Shown in pieces: positions 12,243 to 18,674 of a DNA stretch of 19,696 nucleotides. The number at the start of each line of letters is the position of its first letter. The first letter of the stretch is position 1. The DNA comes from CAYJXA01 sp964404595 (GTDB lineage: Archaea > Nanobdellota > Nanobdellia > Woesearchaeales > GW2011-AR9). The translations under genes and the position numbers were made by a program. A model generated the notes under the pieces. It was not told the DNA's origin, did not search any database, and saw nothing but the letters and a program-made list of their open reading frames with translations. The DNA lies in NCBI GenBank assembly GCA_964404595.1, contig CAYOKQ010000026.1:1-19696 (forward strand). Direction: 5' to 3'.

Positions 12243-12535
12243 AATTTTTGTAGGTCCTCTTTGAGATCATCAATATCGTAGGGGACTTTGGTACCTCTCT
12301 TTTGTACTTCTGCTATCATTTCCCATAAAGAAATTTCACAATCGTGGGCAGCTTTCCAAAGCGTTTTTTTGCCTTGTTCGTATTCCTGCAATGATTTGCG
12401 AATTTTCCATTGTTTTAATGACTGAATTAAAAATTTCCGAATGACAGATGAGCGATCTATAGCTTCTTCTGAGGCAATGTCATCGATCTCTTCAACTATG
12501 TCATCCTCTATTCTAGTGGTGATTGTCGTGGGCAT
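12239..12535 (-). CDS. Ribbon-helix-helix/UPF0175-like antitoxin, 98 aa
   Basis: Residues 1-50 carry a clear ribbon-helix-helix pattern: strand TITTRIEDDIVEEI, helix DDIASEEAI, then DRSSVIRKFLIQSLKQW. The second half (YEQGKKTLWKAAHDCEISLWEMIAEVQKRG) matches the UPF0175 helix-turn pattern, in which the product is also a DNA-binding antitoxin. The last 15 residues (PYDIDDLKEDLQKL) resemble the toxin-contact tail of such proteins. It is directly upstream of the DUF3368-like PIN toxin with a 4-nt overlap, and shares a promoter region with the divergent thermosome gene. Autoregulation is likely: an imperfect inverted repeat lies just upstream of its ATG. Confidence 0.8.
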   Translation of the reverse strand: MPTTITTRIEDDIVEEIDDIASEEAIDRSSVIRKFLIQSLKQWKIRKSLQEYEQGKKTLWKAAHDCEISLWEMIAEVQKRGTKVPYDIDDLKEDLQKL

Positions 12536-12551
12536 GTATTAAATAAAATAC
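12536..12551. promoter_or_regulatory. Imperfect inverted repeat next to the antitoxin start
   Basis: GTATT and AATAC form five-base arms around a six-base AT-rich centre. The repeat abuts the ATG of the 98-aa antitoxin, a position like that of the vapB operator (6816-6834). GTATT/AATAC is also present in the vapB palindrome arms. Given the AT content, this is suggestive only. Confidence 0.35.
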
Positions 12552-12554
12552 GCT

Positions 12555-12566
12555 TAATATATAAAT
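12555..12566 (-). promoter_or_regulatory. TATA box for the PIN/DUF3368 toxin-antitoxin operon
   Basis: Minus-strand ATTTATATATTA is centred about 26 nt upstream of the ATG at 12535. Confidence 0.55.
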
Positions 12567-12596
12567 TTTATGGTATAATGTAATAACCTTCATAAC

Positions 12597-12605
12597 CTTT
12601 ATAAT
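12597..12605 (+). promoter_or_regulatory. TATA box for the thermosome gene
   Basis: CTTTATAAT is centred 27 nt upstream of the ATG at 12628. ATAAC-type repeats surround it (AATAACC, CATAACC, TATAACT), which could be regulator sites or simple low complexity. Confidence 0.55.
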
Positions 12606-12627
12606 CTCTATAACTCCTCATTTTCCC

Positions 12628-14235
12628 ATGTCTGACTCTATGCAACCTATTTTTATTCTGCCTGAGGATACCAAACGAACCTCTGGCAAGGATGCCCAAC
12701 GCAATAATATTGCCGCAGCTAAAGCGGTGGCTCAATGTGTCCGCACCACCTTAGGCCCCAAAGGCATGGATAAAATGATTGTCGATTCGCTAGGTGATGT
12801 CATCGTCACCAATGACGGGGTCACTATTCTCAAAGAAATGCAGATTGAACATCCGGCGGCAAAAATGGTGGTGGAAGTGGCGCAAACGCAGGAAGATGCG
12901 GTAGGTGATGGCACCACCACTGCGGTTATTATCGCTGGTGAACTGCTCAAGCGGGCAGAAGATTTACTCGATCAGGATATTCATCCAACTGTTCTTGCCA
13001 AAGGATATCGGCTGGCGGAAGTTGAATCACAGCGCTTGGTAAAGTCCATTGCAGAACCCGTAGCTTTGGAAAATAATGAGCTATTACACAATATTGCCAT
13101 CACTGCCATGACTGGAAAAGGAGCGGAAACCAACAAAGAAAAACTGGCGGCTCTGATTGTGCATGCCGTAAAAAAAGTGGCAGAAAAAGCGAATGGAAAT
13201 TATCGCGTTAACCGTGAAGACATTAAAATTGAAAAAAGAGTTGGAGAGGCTGAAAGCGAATTAATCGAAGGTGTCGTTATTGATAAAGAGCGAGTGCATT
13301 CGCAGATGCCTTCTTTGCTCGAGCATCCAAAGATTGCTTTACTTGATGTTGCACTGGAAATTAAAAATACTGAAATTGATGCAAAAATACAAATTACCGA
13401 CCCAGGACAGCTGCATGCATTTTTAGATCAGGAAGAACGTACCTTAAAGGAGATGGTGATTCGGGTCAAAAACAGCGGGGCCAAGGTGCTCTTTTGTCAG
13501 CGTGGTATTGACGATATTGCTCAGCATTTTCTCTCGAAAGCGGGAATACTGGCGGTGCGCCGGGTGAAGAAAAGTGACCTGGAAGCATTGGCGAGGGCTA
13601 CTGGGGCAAAAATCGTGAGTAATTGGAAAGAATTAAGTGAGCATGATCTGGGAAATGCCGGTGTTGTTCATGAGGAAAAAGTCGGGGAAGAAACTCTGTT
13701 GTTAGTGGAAAAATGTCCCAATCCTAAAGTTCTCACCTTGCTTGTTCGCGGCGGAACAGAACATGTGGCAGAAGAAATCAAACGGGCCATTACCGATGCA
13801 GTTGGAGACATTGCTGCTGCATTGAAAGATGGCAAAGTTGTGGCAGGTGCAGGTTCTGTCGAAATGCAACTGGCTCAAGGATTACGGCGTTATGCACGAA
13901 CCTTAAGCGGTCGTGAACAACTCGCGGTGCAAGCCTTTGCAGATGCCCTCGAAATTATCCCCCGAACGCTGGCAGAAAATGCAGGACTTGATCCCATTGA
14001 TATTTTAACCAATTTACGTGCCGCACATGAACAAGGGCAAAAGTGGGCAGGAGTGGACGTATTTACGGGCAAAGTGATGGATGCCTGGCAGGCGGGTGTT
14101 ATTGAGCCGCTGAAAATAAAAACGCAGGCATTACGCAGCGCAACTGAAGTGGCAGAAATGATTTTGCGGATTGATGATGTGATATTGGGAAAGAAGGAAA
14201 GTCTTGCAGCGTCAAAGTCAATAGATGGATTGTGA
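12628..14235 (+). CDS. ths: Thermosome subunit (group II chaperonin), 535 aa
   Basis: This ATP-driven chaperonin forms a double-ring folding cage in the archaeal cytosol. Family motifs are in place: the TLGPKGMDKM loop at 42-50, NDGVTILKE at 62-70, and the nucleotide/Mg2+ motif GDGTTTAV at 93-100. The apical domain contains KVLFCQRGIDDIAQHFLSK and AVRRVKKSDLEALARATGA. The C-terminal equatorial part contains VVAGAGSVEMQLAQGLRRYA and ENAGLDPIDILTNLR. The 535-aa length is normal. The C-terminus ends ...SIDGL without the Gly/Met-rich tail found in many thermosomes. It is monocistronic with a leaderless-type promoter, and shares its upstream region with a toxin-antitoxin operon on the other strand. 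Whether a second subunit exists elsewhere cannot be seen here. Confidence 0.97.
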   Translation: MSDSMQPIFILPEDTKRTSGKDAQRNNIAAAKAVAQCVRTTLGPKGMDKMIVDSLGDVIVTNDGVTILKEMQIEHPAAKMVVEVAQTQEDAVGDGTTTAVIIAGELLKRAEDLLDQDIHPTVLAKGYRLAEVESQRLVKSIAEPVALENNELLHNIAITAMTGKGAETNKEKLAALIVHAVKKVAEKANGNYRVNREDIKIEKRVGEAESELIEGVVIDKERVHSQMPSLLEHPKIALLDVALEIKNTEIDAKIQITDPGQLHAFLDQEERTLKEMVIRVKNSGAKVLFCQRGIDDIAQHFLSKAGILAVRRVKKSDLEALARATGAKIVSNWKELSEHDLGNAGVVHEEKVGEETLLLVEKCPNPKVLTLLVRGGTEHVAEEIKRAITDAVGDIAAALKDGKVVAGAGSVEMQLAQGLRRYARTLSGREQLAVQAFADALEIIPRTLAENAGLDPIDILTNLRAAHEQGQKWAGVDVFTGKVMDAWQAGVIEPLKIKTQALRSATEVAEMILRIDDVILGKKESLAASKSIDGL

Positions 14236-14258
14236 TTATTACTATTTTAAAGTAAAAA

Positions 14259-14286
14259 CACACACAAACTTTTATAAATGTGTGTG
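14259..14286. promoter_or_regulatory. TATA box enclosed by a CA/TG inverted repeat
   Basis: CACACACA (14259-14266) and TGTGTGTG (14279-14286) are perfect eight-base arms flanking the 12-base segment AACTTTTATAAA, which contains the TATA box. The TATA centre is 27 nt upstream of the ATG at 14301. A dimeric repressor bound to the arms would occlude TBP/TFB; a simple repeat is the alternative. Confidence 0.55.
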
Positions 14287-14300
14287 GCTCTATCTGACCT

Positions 14301-14924
14301 ATGGTCTATTTAAAAGAATTTTTATCTTTTTGTATGGCTCTTCCTAGCCTTTATGTTTCTGAAGCATGCCGGCATATTACTGTTCCCCAGCCCAAAATCC
14401 ACGACATATTTAGAAAAAGAACAGGACTGTCCGCTTTAGAATTTCATGAACTTGAAGGTCTGGTAGAATCTGTTGTGTCTTTATCGTATACACCTCGTTC
14501 CGAAAGATTAATTGACCGCCTTTATAGTCAGGTAACTCAAATTACTACTAACAAAGGCATTAAGACTCGTTGTGGCTGCGGGATACAAAGGCAATGGGAC
14601 TACGCATATAGAATTGTCGATACCTATAATGGAGAACTTCAGTTTCTTAATATGAATTATGCCAAAACATTATTTGCCGATCAATTTTCAATGCTGTTCC
14701 AGGAATTTGCGCCGGATAATCCTCATGAAATGGTAAGAAATGTAAGTTTTTGTATCCTGCGATCTCGCGGGGTACGAGAGCGCTACCGGATGGATAGTGC
14801 ATATTACTATGCGCAAGGCGTAAGATTCAAGGATCTGTGGAGATTGCAGCCAAAGAAACTGGGAGTGAATATTGATATTCCAAATCTTAAAAAAGAAATT
14901 GGGATAGATTTTCGAAAAGGGTAA
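14301..14924 (+). CDS. Hypothetical protein, 207 aa
   Basis: I do not recognise a family. The protein is soluble and mixed in composition. A helical first half carries FHELEGLVESVVSLSY. A central CGCG turn has C91 and C93 (KTRCGCGIQRQWDYAYRIVD). An aromatic-rich stretch (AYYYAQGVRFKDLWRLQPKK) precedes a short basic end. Two nearby cysteines alone do not make a metal site. The first 22 residues are somewhat hydrophobic but lack a proper signal-peptide organisation. It has its own TATA box, enclosed in a striking inverted repeat, and converges on the 186-aa gene with about 30 nt between stops. The promoter and ORF length support a real, possibly tightly regulated gene; the function is unknown. 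Confidence 0.68.
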   Translation: MVYLKEFLSFCMALPSLYVSEACRHITVPQPKIHDIFRKRTGLSALEFHELEGLVESVVSLSYTPRSERLIDRLYSQVTQITTNKGIKTRCGCGIQRQWDYAYRIVDTYNGELQFLNMNYAKTLFADQFSMLFQEFAPDNPHEMVRNVSFCILRSRGVRERYRMDSAYYYAQGVRFKDLWRLQPKKLGVNIDIPNLKKEIGIDFRKG

Positions 14925-14953
14925 AACCAAATGATGCACGGAAGAAATGTAAG

Positions 14954-15514
14954 TTATTTTTTTAAACACGCTCTTATGCGGTCAAAAGTACGCAGTACTG
15001 ATTCGGGGTGGCGGTGATCAAGACCTAAGGCTATTCCTATATTTAACAGCTCTGGTGGTACTTCTATAATCGCTGGGCCGATGGCTGCTCGAGACAATAC
15101 CTCTTCTATTTCAATGCCGGCAAATTGTTCATACCATTTGCATGATTGCAGATTTGGTATACGATCTATAGCCAGATAATTTGATCCAAGTTGCTTCAAT
15201 GTGTGATATGTTCTGCCGTAACTAATTCCTAAACCGAGTTTGTTTTCACAGGCTCGCGCTATTAGGCCGTTTTCTTTAATCATTTGTAAATCAAATGGTT
15301 CTGGTGTTAGATTACCTCTTGCTTTTAGTTGCTGATTAGCTTGCTGAAGCGTTTCACTGCCACCATATAATGCTTCTATAGCATAATATTGTAAGAGCAG
15401 GTACGTATTGTCTGTCGATGGTCTTATGCCATTCATTATATGCTTTAGGGTGCAAGTTGCCTGGTTGGATGCATGTAAGAAAGTCTCCAGTTCACATCCT
15501 TGGATTATTTTCAT
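14954..15514 (-). CDS. Hypothetical protein, 186 aa
   Basis: I do not recognise a family. The frame opens with TTG at 15517, but ATG at 15514 (MKIIQGCELE) is the better start because a TATA-like box lies 27 nt upstream of it (15536-15550). The protein is soluble and helical with scattered cysteines. Segments include TYLLLQYYAIEALYGGSETL, NGLIARACENKLGLGISYGR and IGPAIIEVPPELLNIGIALG. No signal peptide, membrane span or catalytic motif is visible. It lies directly downstream of the 323-aa coiled-coil gene on the same strand (31 nt gap), so both read-through and independent transcription are possible. The role is unknown. Confidence 0.65.
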   Translation of the reverse strand: MKIIQGCELETFLHASNQATCTLKHIMNGIRPSTDNTYLLLQYYAIEALYGGSETLQQANQQLKARGNLTPEPFDLQMIKENGLIARACENKLGLGISYGRTYHTLKQLGSNYLAIDRIPNLQSCKWYEQFAGIEIEEVLSRAAIGPAIIEVPPELLNIGIALGLDHRHPESVLRTFDRIRACLKK

Positions 15515-15535
15515 CAAATATTTTATTTAATTCTT

Positions 15536-15550
15536 CTTTATTAATTTATG
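15536..15550 (-). promoter_or_regulatory. TATA-like box for the 186-aa gene
   Basis: Minus-strand CATAAATTAATAAAG is centred about 27 nt upstream of the ATG at 15514. It overlaps the stop codon of the upstream 323-aa gene (15546-15548). Confidence 0.45.
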
Positions 15551-16517
15551 TGTTGTGCATCCATCTGGATTTTTCACCCATCAACTTTCCGTGAGCTGTC
15601 AATGCCGGCTTCAATTCTGTTACAAATTTGTCTGCAAGAATATTTAGCTTGTCGAAGGTGTCTACTGTTTGTTTTTTTTCCGATTCCGATCCAAAGGAAT
15701 ACATTGAAACAATAAATGTACCTGGCTCTTGATGACTTGCTCTGACAATAAATTGGCCTTCTAACCCAGAACCAACCTCAAAGTAAACCCTTACAATCAT
15801 CATAAGTTGAGAAGGTGTGATCATTCGACCATTAATAACCGATTGCGACCAATCTACCAATTCCCACTTATGGAACTTACCTGCTGAGTATGCTGTCAGT
15901 ACTTTGCGGATTTTCATCTCTAAATCTTTGGCCAGAGTTCGCTCCAATTGCTGACTTTGCGCTATCACTTGCGCTGCACGGCGCAGAACTTCTTTTTCTT
16001 CAGTTTTTAAAATAGTGATGGCGCTCTGTGCAAAATTATCCAGATTAATCAATTCATTCTGAATTTTCTCTATTGCATGCTGTAACTGTCCGGCAACGAG
16101 AGGGTTATATTCTCTTTTGAGGGTACGTAAATTTTGCTCGACACTCTGTCCACGCGATAATTCTTTAAGGACATCTGTTCCAAATAACTTTATTTTTTCT
16201 TTGTCTCGCGAGAGCTCAGCCATATGTTCGTCGTACCACAAATAGCGGTGGTGATTAGTGGGATGAAAGGTGTTTGCCTGTCCCAGTTTTCGCCAGCTTG
16301 CATCAAGTTCTTTGTATTTTTGGATGAGTGTTCTCAAGTAACGATAAGTCCAAAACCGACTGTCAAGGATAGACAAAGCGCCCGCAAAATCTTTCCGATC
16401 ACATTTTTTTTTAATATTTCTAACTCGGGAAAGAAGATTGTCTGCAACTGTTTTAAGATCTTCATGGGTTTTGAGAAAAGCATCAAGCTCTTTTTTTGCT
16501 TCAGTGGGATTCATCAT
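15546..16517 (-). CDS. Hypothetical helical/coiled-coil protein, 323 aa (start revised)
   Basis: I do not recognise a family. The open frame extends to a TTG at 16613, but a TATA box (16595-16607) lies inside that extension, so the first 32 codons are probably not transcribed. ATG at 16517 (MMNPTEAKKELDAFL) is the first good start, with GGTCCGG just upstream. Residues 1-230 are charged helices likely to form coiled coils, including a CDRKDFAGAL stretch near 39-48. The last 90 residues look like a compact alpha/beta domain (LMMIVRVYFEVGSGLEGQFI ... GTFIVSMYSFGSE). There is no signal peptide or membrane span. The DRKD-x-A-x-A stretch and following FDS/LDS resemble the 210-aa protein at 4417, possibly distant kinship or coiled-coil convergence. 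It shares a promoter region with the interrupted gene to its right. Confidence 0.65.
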   Translation of the reverse strand: MMNPTEAKKELDAFLKTHEDLKTVADNLLSRVRNIKKKCDRKDFAGALSILDSRFWTYRYLRTLIQKYKELDASWRKLGQANTFHPTNHHRYLWYDEHMAELSRDKEKIKLFGTDVLKELSRGQSVEQNLRTLKREYNPLVAGQLQHAIEKIQNELINLDNFAQSAITILKTEEKEVLRRAAQVIAQSQQLERTLAKDLEMKIRKVLTAYSAGKFHKWELVDWSQSVINGRMITPSQLMMIVRVYFEVGSGLEGQFIVRASHQEPGTFIVSMYSFGSESEKKQTVDTFDKLNILADKFVTELKPALTAHGKLMGEKSRWMHNT

Positions 16518-16594
16518 CTTTTCCGGACCTTGTCCTAGAAGTATTTTAATGTTTCGGTAGGTAGATGTTATCTCTGTACAGTTAAAACTAGAAA

Positions 16595-16607
16595 GATTTA
16601 AATACTT
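16595..16607. promoter_or_regulatory. Symmetric TATA box possibly serving both directions
   Basis: GATTTAAATACTT contains the self-complementary TTTAAA. On the plus strand its centre is 28 nt before an ATG at 16629. On the minus strand it would start transcription near 16573, leaving a leader of about 56 nt before the ATG at 16517. Confidence 0.45.
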
Positions 16608-16628
16608 CAGCAATATTTTCGATCAAAT

Positions 16629-17002
16629 CATGACACAAACCAGAGTTGATTTACGTCATTGTCAGTAATTCTAATCTCAATAGTTTAAACTCTTATTCTG
16701 GAAAAGCTTTTAAAAGAACTGGTAGATGTAATTCTGTTTATGGCGGCCGTCGTATAAATTTGTCCAATTGGCAAAGTACTCCGGCTAGTATAGAGGCCTG
16801 TGGTAATTTTTTGCAGCAAGCCTCGGAAGTGGGTTCGATCATGTCTCGTCAGAATAGGCGATGCATCGAATGTCCCACCGGCCGCTTTCTTTTTTTTAAT
16901 TGTAAATTATTAGGACATCGTCATTGATTCTCGCTCTAGAAATTATTTCTGGAGAATTGATCTTCGACATGATAAAAAATATACGCCGGCCGGGTGAAAA
17001 GC
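16629..17002 (+). pseudogene. Interrupted or mis-assembled gene left of the gap
   Basis: ATG 16629 is well placed for leaderless initiation but its frame stops after 12 codons (MTQTRVDLRHCQ). A second frame is open from 16646 to 16927. It is protein-like, with a basic SGKAFKRTGRCNSVYGGRR segment and the Cys-containing RRCIECPTGRFLFFNCK. A third frame, the same as the first, reads DIVIDSRSRNYFWRIDLRHD and KKYTPAG from 16914 to a TGA at 16995. The three pieces could be one gene split by two frameshifts, either sequencing errors near a contig end or real decay. I recognise no family and cannot fix the boundaries. The TTG-initiated 93-aa frame alone is a weaker alternative. Confidence 0.35.
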
Positions 17003-17012
17003 NNNNNNNNNN
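17003..17012. other. Assembly gap of ten N
   Basis: Ten ambiguous bases mark a scaffold join, and the true missing length is unknown. The left flank ends in a GC-rich self-complementary stretch (CCGGCCGG near 16987-16994), unlike the AT-rich surroundings. Confidence 0.97.
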
Positions 17013-17201
17013 GAACTGTTGTACGAACGTATTCGATTAGCTGATGAGGGGTATGATATTTTTGGTCGTGAGGCGAGAATGTTTCCACCACCCGTAATGG
17101 AACGTGTTGAAACAAAAGTAGCCATGCCTGCAAAAAGTTATCGTTATCCAGAAGTTATGGGTTACTCTCAAGAAATCATTTTATACAAAAAAGATATATA
17201 A
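17013..17201 (+). CDS. C-terminal part of an unidentified protein (5' end lost in gap)
   Basis: From the first base after the N run the frame is open for 62 codons to a TAA at 17199-17201: ELLYERIRLADEGYDIFGRE, ARMFPPPVMERVETKVAMPA, then KSYRYPEVMGYSQEIILYKK and DI. The sequence has the composition of a folded protein. I do not recognise a family. It may be the end of the interrupted gene that starts near 16629, since the orientation agrees; the size of the gap prevents proof. The stop overlaps the TATA box of hisS. Confidence 0.55.
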   Translation, partial: ELLYERIRLADEGYDIFGREARMFPPPVMERVETKVAMPAKSYRYPEVMGYSQEIILYKKDI

Positions 17202-17203
17202 AC
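17193..17203 (+). promoter_or_regulatory. TATA box for hisS
   Basis: GATATATAAAC is centred near 17198, about 33 nt upstream of the hisS ATG. It overlaps the stop of the preceding frame and would leave a leader of only about 7-10 nt. Confidence 0.5.
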
Positions 17204-17217
17204 TAATACAAAAAGCC

Positions 17218-17222
17218 GAGGT
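17218..17222 (+). promoter_or_regulatory. Shine-Dalgarno-like site of hisS
   Basis: GAGGT lies 8 nt before the ATG at 17231. It would be used only on transcripts that start upstream of it, for example read-through from the preceding gene. Confidence 0.5.
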
Positions 17223-17230
17223 AAAGCAAA

Positions 17231-18520
17231 ATGGACCTACAAACCGCCAAAGGGGTGCGGGACATCCCACCAGAAGAAAAAGCACTTAAAAATCAAGTAG
17301 CCAATACTCTTACGCAGGTATTTGAATTGTATGGCTTTGCACCGCTGGAAACACCGATTTTGGAACGGTATGAAACACTTGCTGCCAAATTTGCCGCGGG
17401 GGAAGCAAGTGACGCACTCAAAGAAACTTTCAAACTTATTGATCAGGGTGGGCGGGAATTAGGATTGAGATTTGACCTTACTGTACCCTTGGCCCGCTTT
17501 ATGGCTATGAACCCGATGCTCAAGATGCCTTTTAAACGCTATGAAATCGGACAAGTATTTCGTGACGGACCCATTAAATTAGGCCGCTATCGTGAATTTT
17601 GGCAATGTGATGTCGATATTATCGGAAGCAATTCCATGCTGGCAGATGCAGAAATCTTAGCGGTAGTCGATGCAGTGTTCAAAAAGTTAAACCTAAACAT
17701 AGTAATCAAAGTCAATAACCGTAAAGTGCTCAATGGGATTTTAACCCAAGCCGGCATTATCGAAAAAGAAAAGAAAGAAAACGCCATTATCGCTATTGAT
17801 AAGCTGGATAAGATTGGAAAAGAAGGTGTGGGAAAAGAATTACAAGAACGAGGATTTTCCAAGAAACAAATTGAGGCCATTTTTTCGCTGGTGAAAGAAA
17901 ATATTCCCTTCGCCGAATTTAAGAAAAAAATGACCGATACCGAAGGCCTGCAAGGGATTCAAGAGTTGGACGAATTATTTTCTTACCTGAAAGCTATGAA
18001 TATTTCCACCATGCAGTTTGATGTATCGCTGGCACGAGGGCTGGCATATTATACAGGATCAGTCTTTGAGGCGAGGCTGTGTAGAGGGTCGATGAGCTCA
18101 TCGGTTGCCGGAGGCGGCAGATGGGATACCATGATCGGGAATTTCATGGGCGCTGGGAAAGAAGTTCCTGCGGTTGGCGTTGCCTTTGGGCTTGAGCCGA
18201 TTATGGATACACTGCGTTTAGAAAAAAAAATTAAGAGCAAGCCGGCGGCGCAGGTTTATGTGATTCCTATCAATACGGTTACGGAATCATTGCAAATGGT
18301 GCAGGAATTACGGGCTAGTGATATTGCCGCCAGTTTTAGTTTAGGTAAGAAAGGGGTGAGCAAAAATCTGGAATACGCCAGTTCGCTGGGAATTCCCTAT
18401 GCTATTATTGTCGGTGAGGATGAATTAAAGCAGAAGAAAGTATTGCTGCGGGATATGAACGATGGGACGCAGCAATTGCTCGCTCTCAAAGAAGTTATTG
18501 CTAAATTTAAGCATGAATAA
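17231..18520 (+). CDS. hisS: Histidyl-tRNA synthetase, 429 aa
   Basis: This enzyme charges tRNA-His with histidine using ATP. It is a class II synthetase. The N-terminus has GVRDIPPEEKALKNQV. Motif 2 is FRDGPIKLGRYREFWQCDVD at about 110-129. The histidine-binding signature LARGLAYYTG is at 267-276. GGGRWDTMIGNFMG and the motif 3 region VGVAFGLEPIMDTLR follow. The C-terminal anticodon-binding domain begins near VYVIPINTV and ends LLALKEVIAKFKHE. The length is normal for the short archaeal/bacterial form and all domains are present. The last codons overlap the start of a small membrane protein gene by 8 nt, so the two are cotranscribed. Confidence 0.97.
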   Translation: MDLQTAKGVRDIPPEEKALKNQVANTLTQVFELYGFAPLETPILERYETLAAKFAAGEASDALKETFKLIDQGGRELGLRFDLTVPLARFMAMNPMLKMPFKRYEIGQVFRDGPIKLGRYREFWQCDVDIIGSNSMLADAEILAVVDAVFKKLNLNIVIKVNNRKVLNGILTQAGIIEKEKKENAIIAIDKLDKIGKEGVGKELQERGFSKKQIEAIFSLVKENIPFAEFKKKMTDTEGLQGIQELDELFSYLKAMNISTMQFDVSLARGLAYYTGSVFEARLCRGSMSSSVAGGGRWDTMIGNFMGAGKEVPAVGVAFGLEPIMDTLRLEKKIKSKPAAQVYVIPINTVTESLQMVQELRASDIAASFSLGKKGVSKNLEYASSLGIPYAIIVGEDELKQKKVLLRDMNDGTQQLLALKEVIAKFKHE

Positions 18521-18674
18521 ATTAAAATTATTAGGAGTAATTGGTACACTTATTTTAATTGCCAACGTCTTTCTTTTTGCGTTTAGAATTATTACATCAC
18601 TTATTTTTTGGATAATTATTATGATTATGGCCGGATTGGTGTACCTGGTTCTTCCTCGAATTAGAAAAAGTTGA
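18513..18674 (+). CDS. Small two-span membrane protein, 53 aa
   Basis: The ATG at 18513 lies inside the end of hisS (8-nt overlap) and gives MNKLKLLGVIGTLILIANVF. Two hydrophobic segments at about 6-24 and 27-46 are separated by a short turn, and the tail LPRIRKS is basic, suggesting a cytoplasmic C-terminus. A longer in-frame start at 18462 would lie within the hisS coding sequence and add a hydrophilic, unlikely extension. The stop (18672-18674) directly abuts the stop of the convergent methionine aminopeptidase gene with no base between, leaving no room for a terminator. I do not recognise a family. Translational coupling to hisS is likely; a functional link is unproven. Confidence 0.6.
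   Translation: MNKLKLLGVIGTLILIANVFLFAFRIITSLIFWIIIMIMAGLVYLVLPRIRKS

Noticed and set aside
14239..14255. TTACT...AGTAA inverted repeat just after the thermosome stop as a terminator
   Set aside because: Five-base AT-rich stem with no following T-tract; not convincing as a terminator.
16224..16538. A 104-codon plus-strand frame opposite the 323-aa coiled-coil gene
   Set aside because: Phe/Cys-rich composition typical of antisense to Lys/Glu-rich helices; no promoter at the expected distance.
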